Assembly (NCBI RefSeq): GCF_003581615.1
Contig: NZ_QXFH01000076.1
Coordinates: forward strand, 1 to 64,000
Direction: 5' to 3'
DNA from: Flagellimonas lutimaris
Lineage (GTDB): Bacteria; Bacteroidota; Bacteroidia; Flavobacteriales; Flavobacteriaceae
Length of the DNA stretch: 64,000 bases
Position numbers and translations under genes: made by a program. How positions within the stretch are numbered: position 1 is the first letter of the stretch; each line of letters starts with the position of its first letter. Shown one piece after another: positions 43,554 through 52,048 of the stretch. The notes beneath the pieces are model-generated. The model did not search any database. It had not been told where the DNA came from and was given only the letters and a program-made list of their open reading frames with translations.

Positions 43554-43994
43554 CTACTCATACACCCGTAAAATGGAACCATTAAGTTCAGTGTTATAAA
43601 CCTTGAGTGCTTTCGCAGCGGCACCATCCACTTGATTTAAAGGAGTTCCGTCCTGGTCAAAACGAGAGCCATGAACATCACAATAGAATATTCCCCCATC
43701 TTGATTTACAAAACGCACCTGATCATAGGATTGATGGCTACAAACTTGGCTGGCAGCCACATATTCCCCTTCAAGGTTTTTAACTACCACCACTAAATTT
43801 TTCAATATAAATCCACCATTTTCAGAAAGGTTGGAGGCTTCCGAAGAAGTAAGGTCTATCGTAAAATCGACACCTGTAGGTTCTTCTACCAGATCACCAT
43901 CAACTTCATCTTTAGAACATCCTTGTAAACAGGGGAATGCGAGGGCAAAGGCTGCGCCTGCCCCCAAACTTCGTAGAAACTCTTTTCTTTCCAT
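43554..43994 (-). CDS. Rieske 2Fe-2S lipoprotein
   Basis: This 146-aa protein begins MERKEFLRSLGAGAAFALAF with a lipobox-like LQGC, a Tat-type signal with an R-K pair instead of R-R. The Rieske ligands are C-x-H in VCSHQSYD and C-x-x-H in FYCDVHGSRFD. It should carry a one-electron 2Fe-2S centre outside the cytoplasm. It lies 18 bp upstream of the thioredoxin-like gene and 47 bp after purM. Together these genes look like an extracytoplasmic electron-transfer set. Confidence 0.9.
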   Translation of the reverse strand: MERKEFLRSLGAGAAFALAFPCLQGCSKDEVDGDLVEEPTGVDFTIDLTSSEASNLSENGGFILKNLVVVVKNLEGEYVAASQVCSHQSYDQVRFVNQDGGIFYCDVHGSRFDQDGTPLNQVDGAAAKALKVYNTELNGSILRVYE

Positions 43995-44041
43995 AGCATG
44001 AGGTTTATAAATAAGAACGCTATTTCAAGACAAATCGTATG

Positions 44042-45220
44042 CTAGTATTCAAACTTGCCGTACTGGCTCTGAATGGTCAGTTTTTTGCTTTCCGAGGGTT
44101 CTACGCGACCAATAATTTGTGCATCTACTTCGAAGCTTTTGGAAATAGCAATGATTTCATCCGCAACTTGCTCATCTACATACAACTCCATGCGATGGCC
44201 ACAATTAAAAACTTGGTACATTTCCTTCCAATCCGTTCCCGATTGCTCTTGAATCAATTTGAACAAAGGCGGAATGGAAAACATATTATCCTTGATAATG
44301 TGTAGGTTTTCTACGAAGTGAAGAATCTTGGTTTGCGCCCCACCACTACAATGCACCATACCATGAATCTCGTTGGAAGAATATTGTTCCAATACTTTTT
44401 TAATGATGGGTGCGTAGGTTCTCGTTGGAGACAACACCAATTTTCCTGCATCGAGAGGTGAATCAGGTACCTCATCTGTCAATTTTGTATTTCCGGAATA
44501 CACCAATTCTTCAGGAACGGAAGCATCAAAACTTTCGGGGTATTTTTCGGCGAGATATTTGGAGAACACATCATGTCTGGCCGAAGTCAATCCATTGCTG
44601 CCCATCCCTCCGTTGTATTCGGTTTCGTAACTCGCCTTTCCGAAGGACGCCAAACCTACAATTACATCTCCAGCTTTGATATTGGAATTATCGATGACAT
44701 TTTTTCGTTCCATTCGAGCGGTTACCGTGGAATCAACAATAATGGTACGTACCAAATCACCCACATCGGCAGTTTCCCCTCCAGTGGAACGAATGGTAAT
44801 CCCATGCTTATCCAAATCGGAAATAAGTTCCTCGGTTCCATTGATGATAGCTGAAATTACATCACCAGGAATCAAGTTTTTGTTTCGCCCTATGGTTGAA
44901 GACAACATAATATTGTCAGTTGCACCCACGCAGATCAAGTCATCCACATTCATAATAAGTGCATCTTGAGCTATACCTTTCCAAACTGAAATATCCCCGG
45001 TTTCCTTCCAGTACATGTATGCCAAAGAGGATTTGGTTCCTGCACCATCGGCATGCATTACCAAACAATGTTCCTCACTACCTGTTAAATAATCGGGAAC
45101 AATTTTGCAGAACGCCTTGGGGAAAAGGCCTTTATCAATATTCTTGATGGCGTTGTGCACATCTTCTTTGGAGGCGGAAACACCCCGCTGGGCATATCTT
45201 TTACTGGTATCCGACGACAT
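44042..45220 (-). CDS. purM: Phosphoribosylformylglycinamidine cyclo-ligase
   Basis: This 392-aa AIR synthase closes the imidazole ring in purine synthesis. It shows the PurM nucleotide site region (MHADGAGTKSSLAYMYWKETGDISVWKGIAQDALIMNVDDLICVGA), STGGETADVGDLVRTIIVDSTVTAR and MVHCSGGAQTKI. It is the longer Bacteroidota form (about 390 aa as against about 345 in E. coli). The downstream redox cluster follows after only 47 bp, so read-through is possible. Confidence 0.9.
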   Translation of the reverse strand: MSSDTSKRYAQRGVSASKEDVHNAIKNIDKGLFPKAFCKIVPDYLTGSEEHCLVMHADGAGTKSSLAYMYWKETGDISVWKGIAQDALIMNVDDLICVGATDNIMLSSTIGRNKNLIPGDVISAIINGTEELISDLDKHGITIRSTGGETADVGDLVRTIIVDSTVTARMERKNVIDNSNIKAGDVIVGLASFGKASYETEYNGGMGSNGLTSARHDVFSKYLAEKYPESFDASVPEELVYSGNTKLTDEVPDSPLDAGKLVLSPTRTYAPIIKKVLEQYSSNEIHGMVHCSGGAQTKILHFVENLHIIKDNMFSIPPLFKLIQEQSGTDWKEMYQVFNCGHRMELYVDEQVADEIIAISKSFEVDAQIIGRVEPSESKKLTIQSQYGKFEY

Positions 45221-45298
45221 ATGAATGGTTTGGGCAAAAATAACGGAAAGCCATCAAATTATTGACATGCTTTCCGTCTTTTCCTTTAGGACGTTTTT

Positions 45299-47485
45299 TT
45301 ATTTAGAAAACAACATTTCCCTGTATTTGGTAAATGGCCAGAATTCATCGGCGATAAGTTTTTCCAATTTATCGGAATGCTCCCTGATCTTATCAAAATA
45401 AGGCTTAACATTATTGCAATAGGCCTGGGCTTTTTTATCTACTACGGACATGCCATTGGCTCGTCTTCTTGCATCCGCCATCTCATCCGTAAGCTTTTTG
45501 ATTTCAATGATATGCTCACCTATTTGTTCAAGAATGTTCAACTGTCCATCCGCTACTTTTTTATGTGCGGCTCCATAGACCTCTTTTAATCCATGAATGT
45601 TTTCCAATAATAGATTTTGATATTTTACAGCAGCAGGAATAATATGGTTATAGACCATTTCTCCCAATACTCGTCCTTCAATCTGAATATGGAAAATATA
45701 AGCGCCCATCTCTACCTCTTTATGGGCTTTGAGTTCCACTTCGCTCATCACATCCATCTGCTTAAAAAGCTCCAGACTTTGCTTTGATGTGATTACTTGG
45801 AGTGCTTCTGGTGTGTTTTTATTGAAGCTCAGTTTTCGTCTCCTTGCTTCTTCCTGCCATTCAACACCATAACCATCACCTTCAAAACGAATACGTTTCG
45901 AGGTTTTGATGTATTCCCTAAGCACATTGAAAACTGCCTCGTCCTTTTTTAGACTTTTCTTGTCGATCAAGGCATCGACTTCCTTTTTAAAGTCGGTAAG
46001 CTGTTTGGCCACAATGGTATTGAGCATGGTCATGGGCTTGGCGCAGTTCATTTTGGCACCAACGCCTCGCATTTCAAACTTGTTCCCTGTAAAAGCGAAC
46101 GGTGAGGTTCGGTTTCTGTCGGTGTTGTCCAACAATATCTCGGGAATCTTCCCTACCACGTTGAGTTTAAGCTCGGTTTTTTCCTGTGGAGATAATTTTC
46201 CTTTGGAAACACCTTCCAATTCATCGAGCACATCGCTCAATTGTTTACCTATAAATATGGAAATGATGGGTGGTGGTGCTTCATTGGCACCCAATCGATG
46301 ATCATTACTGGCAGAGGCAATGGAGGCCCTTAACAATTCTTCGTAAGTATCCACCGCTTTGATGGTATTCACAAAAAAGGTCAAAAACTGTAGATTCTTC
46401 ATGGGCGTACTGCCAGGACTCAGGAGGTTCACCCCGGTATCGGTACCCAAAGACCAATTGTTGTGTTTACCCGACCCGTTGATTCCAGAGAATGGCTTTT
46501 CATGAAAGAGTACCGAAAAATTGTATCTATCGGCAATCTCCTCCATTACATCCATCAATAATAAATTATGATCTACGGAAAGGTTGGCCTCCTCAAAAAC
46601 CGGGGCAAGTTCAAACTGGTTCGGCGCTACTTCATTATGACGGGTCTTGACAGGAATACCGAGTTTGGTACATTCCTTTTCGAGTTCACTCATAAAGCCG
46701 AGAACCCGTGGTGGAATCACTCCAAAATAATGATCGTCCAACTGCTGACCTTTGGCAGAAAAACTCCCCACCAAAGTTCGCCCTGTTACGGATAGGTCCA
46801 AACGGGAGTTGGCTAGTGATTTATCAATCAAAAAATACTCTTGTTCCCACCCAAGCGTGGCATGTACTTTTCTTACGTTTTTATCAAAATATTGTGCTAC
46901 CGACGTAGCAGCTTGGTCCACAGCATGCAAAGCTCTTAAAAGGGGAGCTTTATTATCCAAGGCTTCCCCCGTGTAAGCTACAAATATGGTAGGTATACAG
47001 AGTGTTGTTTTATAAACAAATGCCGGAGAAGTAGGGTCCCAGGCGGTGTATCCCCTTGCTTCAAAAGTGTTTCTGATTCCACCGCTGGGAAAGCTAGAAG
47101 CATCGGGCTCTTGCTGAACCAATTGCGCTCCTCCAAATTTCTCCATCGCTCTTCCATTAGGGAGAATATCAAAAAAAGCGTCGTGCTTTTCTGCGGTTGC
47201 CCCGGTTAATGGCTGAAACCAATGGGTATAATGGGTTGCTCCCATAGAAAGTGCCCAGGCTTTCATACCCTCGGCCACTTGGTCGGCGATTTTCCGATCT
47301 ATTTTAGTGCCTTGAAAAATGGCGGACTTTACTTTGTCAAGAGCTTCCTCAGTAAGAAATTGATGCATCTTGTCTTCATTAAAAACGTTCTTACCAAAAA
47401 GGTCAGATCGTTTACCTGTTTCGTTGATATTGGCATGTTCCCTATTGCGGCTTTCGACCAAGGCTTGAAATCTTGTATTTGGCAT
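45299..47485 (-). CDS. glnN: Glutamine synthetase III
   Basis: This 728-aa enzyme makes glutamine from glutamate, ammonium and ATP, as a dodecamer. It starts at ATG 47485 (MPNTRFQALVESRN); a TTG 9 bp upstream is less likely. GSIII marks are the long N-terminal domain (THWFQPLTGATAEKHDAFFD), GWEQEYFLIDKS, KTRHNEVAPNQFELAPVFEEANLSVDHN, NGSGKHNNWSLGTDTG and SNDHRLGANEAPPPIIS. The C-terminal helical extension is present. It is divergent from a second glutamine synthetase gene. Confidence 0.96.
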   Translation of the reverse strand: MPNTRFQALVESRNREHANINETGKRSDLFGKNVFNEDKMHQFLTEEALDKVKSAIFQGTKIDRKIADQVAEGMKAWALSMGATHYTHWFQPLTGATAEKHDAFFDILPNGRAMEKFGGAQLVQQEPDASSFPSGGIRNTFEARGYTAWDPTSPAFVYKTTLCIPTIFVAYTGEALDNKAPLLRALHAVDQAATSVAQYFDKNVRKVHATLGWEQEYFLIDKSLANSRLDLSVTGRTLVGSFSAKGQQLDDHYFGVIPPRVLGFMSELEKECTKLGIPVKTRHNEVAPNQFELAPVFEEANLSVDHNLLLMDVMEEIADRYNFSVLFHEKPFSGINGSGKHNNWSLGTDTGVNLLSPGSTPMKNLQFLTFFVNTIKAVDTYEELLRASIASASNDHRLGANEAPPPIISIFIGKQLSDVLDELEGVSKGKLSPQEKTELKLNVVGKIPEILLDNTDRNRTSPFAFTGNKFEMRGVGAKMNCAKPMTMLNTIVAKQLTDFKKEVDALIDKKSLKKDEAVFNVLREYIKTSKRIRFEGDGYGVEWQEEARRRKLSFNKNTPEALQVITSKQSLELFKQMDVMSEVELKAHKEVEMGAYIFHIQIEGRVLGEMVYNHIIPAAVKYQNLLLENIHGLKEVYGAAHKKVADGQLNILEQIGEHIIEIKKLTDEMADARRRANGMSVVDKKAQAYCNNVKPYFDKIREHSDKLEKLIADEFWPFTKYREMLFSK

Positions 47486-47630
47486 TTTTAACAATCTTTA
47501 GTTTTCAAATCTACAATTAAGAATTTAATAATATATACTTCAAAAATTACTTTTTTTTCAGTCAACCCTTATTAAAACAGGGGTAATATAAATAATAAGC
47601 ACAAGTTTGTGATTTTAACCCCATAAAACA

Positions 47631-47659
47631 TTGATAATAAAATGAAAAAACTATTTTTG
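47631..47659 (+). promoter_or_regulatory. Promoter of the type-II-like glutamine synthetase
   Basis: TTG (47631-47633), an 18-bp spacer and TATTTTTG (47652-47659) fit the Bacteroidota -33/-7 pattern. The box ends 37 bp before the start codon at 47697. The whole divergent gap (47486-47696) is AT-rich and must also hold the glnN promoter. Confidence 0.55.
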
Positions 47660-47696
47660 TTAATCATAAAATTGAGAACGATTAACTACCAGAATT

Positions 47697-48707
47697 ATGA
47701 GCAAATCTAAATTAGAGTATCTATGGTTGGATGGTTATGAACCAACCGCCAACATTAGAAGTAAGACTAGAATAGAAGAAGATTTTAGTGGCAAACTGGA
47801 AGATTGCCCAATGTGGTCTTTCGATGGTTCATCTACAAAACAAGCCGAAGGAGGTTCCTCTGACTGCTTGTTGAAGCCTGTTGCCATTTACCCAGATCCC
47901 GCAAGAAGAGATGGTTATTTGGTAATGACCGAGGTATTAAATGCTGACGGAACGCCACACGCGAGCAATTCCAGAGCTACCATCGACGATGCTGATCACG
48001 ACTTCTGGTTTGGATTTGAGCAAGAGTACTTTATTATGGACACTGCGACGGGTCTTCCACTAGGATTCCCTGTAGGTGGTTATCCAGGCCCACAAGGTCT
48101 TTACTACTGTTCCGTTGGCGGAAGAAACACTTGGGGAAGAGACCTTGTTGAAGAACATGCCGACCTATGTTTGGATGCAGGACTTAATTTCGAAGGTATC
48201 AACCAAGAAGTTGCCGCCGGACAATGGGAATTCCAATTGTTTGCCAAAGGTGCCAAAAAAGCAGGTGATGAAATCTGGGTTGCCCGTTACTTACTGCAAA
48301 GATTGACCGAGAGCTACGGATACTACATTGAGTACCACCCAAAACCTGTTAAAGGTGACTGGAACGGTTCCGGTATGCACGCAAACTTCTCCAATACTTT
48401 ATTGAGAACTTGCGGGTCCAAAGAAGTTTACGAAAAAGTTTGTGAAGCTTTCCGTCCTGTAACCAAAGAGCACATCGCAGTTTACGGTGAGTACAACGAT
48501 GAAAGGTTGACCGGTAAGCACGAAACTGCTTCTATTACAGATTTCAGCTATGGTGTTTCCGATAGGGGTGCCTCCATAAGAATTCCAATTATGACTGTTG
48601 AGAAAGGTTGGAAAGGATGGTTGGAAGACAGAAGACCTGCTTCTAACGCCGATCCATACAAAGTTGCGGCCGTGATTGTTAAAACGGTAAAATCCGCAGA
48701 CGTATAA
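47697..48707 (+). CDS. glnA: Glutamine synthetase, beta-Grasp (GSII-like)
   Basis: This 336-aa enzyme resembles eukaryotic and actinobacterial type II glutamine synthetases: LEYLWLDGYEPTANIRSKTR, MWSFDGSSTKQAEGGSSDCLLKP, WFGFEQEYFIMD, GVGGRNTWGR-like (SVGGRNTWGRDLVEEHADLC), EVAAGQWEFQLF, WNGSGMHANFSN and GVSDRGASIRIP. Being about 336 aa it is shorter than GSI (about 470) and GSIII. It is head-to-head with glnN, so the cell has two unrelated glutamine synthetases at one site. Confidence 0.94.
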   Translation: MSKSKLEYLWLDGYEPTANIRSKTRIEEDFSGKLEDCPMWSFDGSSTKQAEGGSSDCLLKPVAIYPDPARRDGYLVMTEVLNADGTPHASNSRATIDDADHDFWFGFEQEYFIMDTATGLPLGFPVGGYPGPQGLYYCSVGGRNTWGRDLVEEHADLCLDAGLNFEGINQEVAAGQWEFQLFAKGAKKAGDEIWVARYLLQRLTESYGYYIEYHPKPVKGDWNGSGMHANFSNTLLRTCGSKEVYEKVCEAFRPVTKEHIAVYGEYNDERLTGKHETASITDFSYGVSDRGASIRIPIMTVEKGWKGWLEDRRPASNADPYKVAAVIVKTVKSADV

Positions 48708-48740
48708 ACACGTATATAAATTAGTTGTTGATTATAGATG

Positions 48741-48775
48741 AAAACCGTCCCGCTATTTGGGGCGGTTTTTATTTT
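48741..48775. terminator. Terminator between glnA and the CaCA gene
   Basis: AAAACCGTCCC and GGGGCGGTTTTTATTTT pair with a central mismatch and a short loop, followed by a T-rich run. It ends within the stop region of the convergent exchanger gene and can serve both. Confidence 0.8.
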
Positions 48776-49749
48776 ATGGTCATGTATATAAAAGTGGCAT
48801 AAAATGCCAAAAGAACCAATCCATCTCTCCACCCCAATCGTAACCCCTTTGGAAAGAACACCAAAGGAAATATAAGAAAGGATATACCGAGCATCCAGAA
48901 GATATCTTTGGACAACAACCCTTCATCCATTACGGTTATTGGTGTGATTATAGAAGTTATCCCCAACACAGCCAACAAATTGAAAATATTGGAACCAATC
49001 AAGTTTCCCAACGAAATCGCTTTCTCCTTTTTAAGCACGGCTATAACGGATGCTGCCAATTCAGGTATACTTGTTCCTACGGATACAATCGTAATCCCTA
49101 TTACACGATCACTAACTCCAAATGTGGAGGCCATACCCACCGCGCCGTCAATAAGCAATTCCGAGCCACCCCAAAGTGCGATTCCCCCGATTCCCAAGAA
49201 GAGTACAATCTTATATAATGGTAACGGAACGTCATCTTCCGGCATTTCATCAACAACTGCGGTTTTTTGAAACCTTAGCAGATACACTAGAAAGACGAAA
49301 AGAAATGAAACAAGGATAATTCCTTCGTATCGCTGAAGTTCCCCATCAAAATAAATGAAGCCACAGAACATTAGGGAAGCCACAATCATCACTGGCCAGT
49401 CGGTAGTGTAAAAACTCTTTCTAACATCTATACTGCCCAGAATTACGGTAATGGCCAAAACCAGTCCCAAGTTGGCAATATTGGACCCTACCACATTGCC
49501 TAAAGAAAGATCTGGAAAACCATCCAATGCCGCTTTTATGCTTACAATAAGCTCTGGGGCCGAGGTGGCAAAAGACACCACGGTCATACCAATAACAATT
49601 TTTGGGATGAATAATCGTAAGGATAAAGCCACCGCTGACTTCAACAACCAATTCCCTCCTGCGATAAGAAGAATCAATCCTAAAACAATAAAAAGTAGAT
49701 TTCCCAAAAAAGTAAATTTTCGTGCAAAGATAATGGAAGATCTACTCAC
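48769..49749 (-). CDS. Calcium/sodium antiporter, CaCA family (YrbG-like)
   Basis: This 326-aa inner-membrane exchanger has about ten helices and the two inverted alpha repeats: repeat 1 VVSFATSAPELIVS plus GNVVGSNIANLGL (about 58-95), repeat 2 IVSVGTSIPELAAS plus GNLIGSNIFNLLAVLG (about 205-262). It should exchange Ca2+ for Na+ or H+. It is divergent from the BlaI/M56 pair; the shared 110-bp gap contains repeated BlaI-type dyads, so co-regulation is possible. Confidence 0.93.
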   Translation of the reverse strand: MSRSSIIFARKFTFLGNLLFIVLGLILLIAGGNWLLKSAVALSLRLFIPKIVIGMTVVSFATSAPELIVSIKAALDGFPDLSLGNVVGSNIANLGLVLAITVILGSIDVRKSFYTTDWPVMIVASLMFCGFIYFDGELQRYEGIILVSFLFVFLVYLLRFQKTAVVDEMPEDDVPLPLYKIVLFLGIGGIALWGGSELLIDGAVGMASTFGVSDRVIGITIVSVGTSIPELAASVIAVLKKEKAISLGNLIGSNIFNLLAVLGITSIITPITVMDEGLLSKDIFWMLGISFLIFPLVFFPKGLRLGWRDGLVLLAFYATFIYMTIK

Positions 49750-49774
49750 TAAAGAAGGTTCTTTTAAAAAGAAA

Positions 49775-49830
49775 AACTATAAAAATAGTTAACAAACTAT
49801 AAAAATAGTTGTTTAACTATAAGATTAGTA
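49775..49830. promoter_or_regulatory. Array of BlaI-type operator dyads at 20-bp spacing
   Basis: AACTAT-AAAA-ATAGTT occurs exactly at 49775-49790 and again at 49795-49810, each a perfect 6-bp dyad with a 4-bp centre. A third, degraded copy (AACTAT-AAGA-TTAGTA) lies at 49815-49830. The repeat period is 20 bp, about two helical turns, so dimers would bind the same face. The dyads overlap the -33 and spacer of the BlaI promoter. This fits autorepression by the winged-helix BlaI-family protein encoded 29 bp downstream. Confidence 0.8.
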
Positions 49831-49839
49831 TTATGTTTG
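49809..49839 (+). promoter_or_regulatory. Promoter of the blaI-M56 operon
   Basis: TTG (49809-49811), a 20-bp spacer and TATGTTTG (49832-49839) match the Bacteroidota TTG/TAnnTTTG consensus. The -7 box ends 19 bp before the blaI start. The third operator copy fills the spacer and the second covers the -33 element. Confidence 0.75.
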
Positions 49840-49858
49840 GGCAGATAATGAGAACATC

Positions 49859-50218
49859 ATGCAAAAATTAACCAATAAGGAAGAGGAAATCATGAAAATC
49901 CTCTGGGAGCTGAAAAAGGCTTTTGTAAAAGAAATACTTGAGGAAATACGGGGTGAAAAACCACATTATAACACCTTATCCACTATTGTGAGAAACTTAC
50001 AGGAAAAAGGATTTGTGGATTATGAGGCGTTTGGGAACACCCACCGTTATTTCCCTGTAGTGAGCAAAGAGGAGTACCGGAAGAAATATGTGAACTCCGC
50101 TATTGCCGATTACTATAATGATTCGTTCAAAAGCTTGGTGTCACATTTTGCAGAGGAAGAAAAAATATCCGTTAAGGACCTAAAGGAAATCATTGACTTA
50201 ATCGAAAAGAAAAAATGA
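49859..50218 (+). CDS. BlaI/MecI/CopY family repressor
   Basis: This 119-aa protein has a winged-helix domain (about 3-75; KLTNKEEEIMKILWELKKAFVKEILEEI, HYNTLSTIVRNLQEKGFVDYE, NTHRYFPVVSKEEY) and a C-terminal dimerisation helix pair with the cleavage-prone region around YNDSFKSLVSHFAEEE. It represses until cleaved or released by its membrane peptidase partner, whose ATG overlaps its stop by 4 bp. Confidence 0.93.
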   Translation: MQKLTNKEEEIMKILWELKKAFVKEILEEIRGEKPHYNTLSTIVRNLQEKGFVDYEAFGNTHRYFPVVSKEEYRKKYVNSAIADYYNDSFKSLVSHFAEEEKISVKDLKEIIDLIEKKK

Positions 50219-51987
50219 TGGAACCGATATTGATGTACTTTTTACAATCTGCGCTTATCGCTGGAGGATTTTTGGCGGTGTATCAAATCTTTTTAAAAAA
50301 AGACACTCTTTTTACCGAGAACAGATTATTCCTTTTGTCCGGATTGGTACTTGCTTTTACATTTCCATTGATTAAAATCCAAAGAACCATTATGGTGTCC
50401 AAGCCTGTTCTTATTCAAACAGGGGAAAATACCATTCAAACAACCACAAATACCATCAACAATAGTATTTATAGGCTGGAGAATATACTTTTCACCTTAT
50501 ATATAGGAGTGTGTGTGTTTTTGTTGGTCAAATTTATCATCAGACTGATTGCATTGAAAAAGTTATCCCAGACTGCCCATATACGAAGAGAAACTCCCTT
50601 TTTGCATATGGTCACCGAAAAACGGATATCTCCCTTTTCTTTTTTCAACTACATATTTTACAATCCTAGACTTTTTGAGCCCAACGAGCTACAGACGGTC
50701 TTGGAGCATGAAAAAGTACACGCACGCCAATACCATACCCTGGATATCTTACTATTGGAAATTTTAAAAATTCTTTTCTGGTTCAATCCGGTATTGTGGT
50801 TGTACAAAAGTGCCATAAAGCAAAACTTGGAATATCTGGCCGACCGTTATGCCATAGCAGGAGCGGAAAACAAGAAATCTTACCAATATCTTATGCTCAA
50901 ACAAGCAGTAGACAAACAAGAATATAGTTTAGCCAATTCATTTTATAATTCATTAATCAAAAAACGAATAGTCATGTTAAATCAAAATCAATCAAAAAAA
51001 ATCAATGTTCTAAAAACCTTAATGGTTGCTCCTTTGTTGGGATTGTTCCTTGTAAGTTTTAATATTGAAGAAACCTACCTATACCAAGATTCCGACAGTG
51101 TTGAAAGTGTAATGGACGACAAAACAGTTGAACTGACCATTGATAAAAACACATCAGATTCTGAGCTTGATAAAATCAAAAAAGATTTGGCCAAGGACGA
51201 TATTGATTTCAGTTATACCACCGTAAGAAATGATGACAAAGAGATTATTTCAATCTCCCTCGACCTAAGAGGCAAAAACTCCAAGGGAGAAACCTTTAGC
51301 GGCAATTACAACTCCAATTCTGACGGCCCTATTGATCCTATAATGGTTTTATATGATGATGAGGCCAACTTGGTTTCCTTTGGCAGTGCCAAGTACAAGA
51401 AATTTCGTTTGCATAAAACGAATGAAGATGGTGTTACCTGGAGTACGTCCGATGAAAAAGAAATCATTGTTAAAGAAGTTGATGGAACCAAGATAATAAC
51501 CATAAATGGGGAAGTAGTAGATGAAGATGAGCTTCACACCATGGACATACAACTTGATAGCGACGATGGAGAGGAAAGTGTTTTTATAATAAAGCGAGAG
51601 GATAACAACAAACATGTAAAGATTGAAAAACGGGGGAGCAAAAAAGATGGGGTACATGTTATGACAATTATAGACTCCGATGGCGATAAGGATGTGGAAG
51701 TAAAGAAAAGCACGAATGTGATGATCATCAAAGATTCGGATGATGATGAAGATATTGAGGTCATCAGCAGTGACGATGATGCAGGTTTCTTTTTTATAGA
51801 TAACGATGGTAAGGGTGAACCGCTATACATCGTTGACGGTAAAAAAGTAAAATCCAAGGACGTTAAAAAAATCTCTCCAAATAATATCGAAAGCATTAAT
51901 GTATTTAAAGGTGATAAAGCCATGGAGAACTACGGAAAAAAAGCTAAAAATGGGGTTGTTGAAATAACTACCAAAAACAATAAATAA
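50215..51987 (+). CDS. M56 family metallopeptidase with plug-like C-terminus
   Basis: This 590-aa membrane antirepressor has helices at about 5-25, 35-52, 92-113 and 262-282. The zinc site H165-E-K-V-H169 (VLEHEKVHARQYHTLDILLLEI) sits in the cytosolic part, with E/DxxAD-type ENLEYLADRYAI further on. After the last helix comes an extracytoplasmic region of about 310 residues: repeated acidic stretches (DSDGDKDVEVKK, DSDDDEDIEVISS) and a TonB-plug-like end (PLYIVDGKKV, IESINVFKGDKAMENYGKKAKNGVVEITTK). There is no penicillin-binding sensor domain as in BlaR1/MecR1, so the signal is probably not a beta-lactam. Confidence 0.9.
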   Translation: MMEPILMYFLQSALIAGGFLAVYQIFLKKDTLFTENRLFLLSGLVLAFTFPLIKIQRTIMVSKPVLIQTGENTIQTTTNTINNSIYRLENILFTLYIGVCVFLLVKFIIRLIALKKLSQTAHIRRETPFLHMVTEKRISPFSFFNYIFYNPRLFEPNELQTVLEHEKVHARQYHTLDILLLEILKILFWFNPVLWLYKSAIKQNLEYLADRYAIAGAENKKSYQYLMLKQAVDKQEYSLANSFYNSLIKKRIVMLNQNQSKKINVLKTLMVAPLLGLFLVSFNIEETYLYQDSDSVESVMDDKTVELTIDKNTSDSELDKIKKDLAKDDIDFSYTTVRNDDKEIISISLDLRGKNSKGETFSGNYNSNSDGPIDPIMVLYDDEANLVSFGSAKYKKFRLHKTNEDGVTWSTSDEKEIIVKEVDGTKIITINGEVVDEDELHTMDIQLDSDDGEESVFIIKREDNNKHVKIEKRGSKKDGVHVMTIIDSDGDKDVEVKKSTNVMIIKDSDDDEDIEVISSDDDAGFFFIDNDGKGEPLYIVDGKKVKSKDVKKISPNNIESINVFKGDKAMENYGKKAKNGVVEITTKNNK

Positions 51988-52020
51988 TTTCTGAAAAGTC
52001 ATTTTTTGTATAGTTCATAG

Positions 52021-52048
52021 AACCGCCTAAAAAGGCGGTTCTTTTTTT
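52021..52048 (+). terminator. Terminator after the blaI-M56 operon
   Basis: AACCGCC-TAAAAA-GGCGGTT followed by CTTTTTTT, 34 bp after the M56 stop. Confidence 0.9.
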
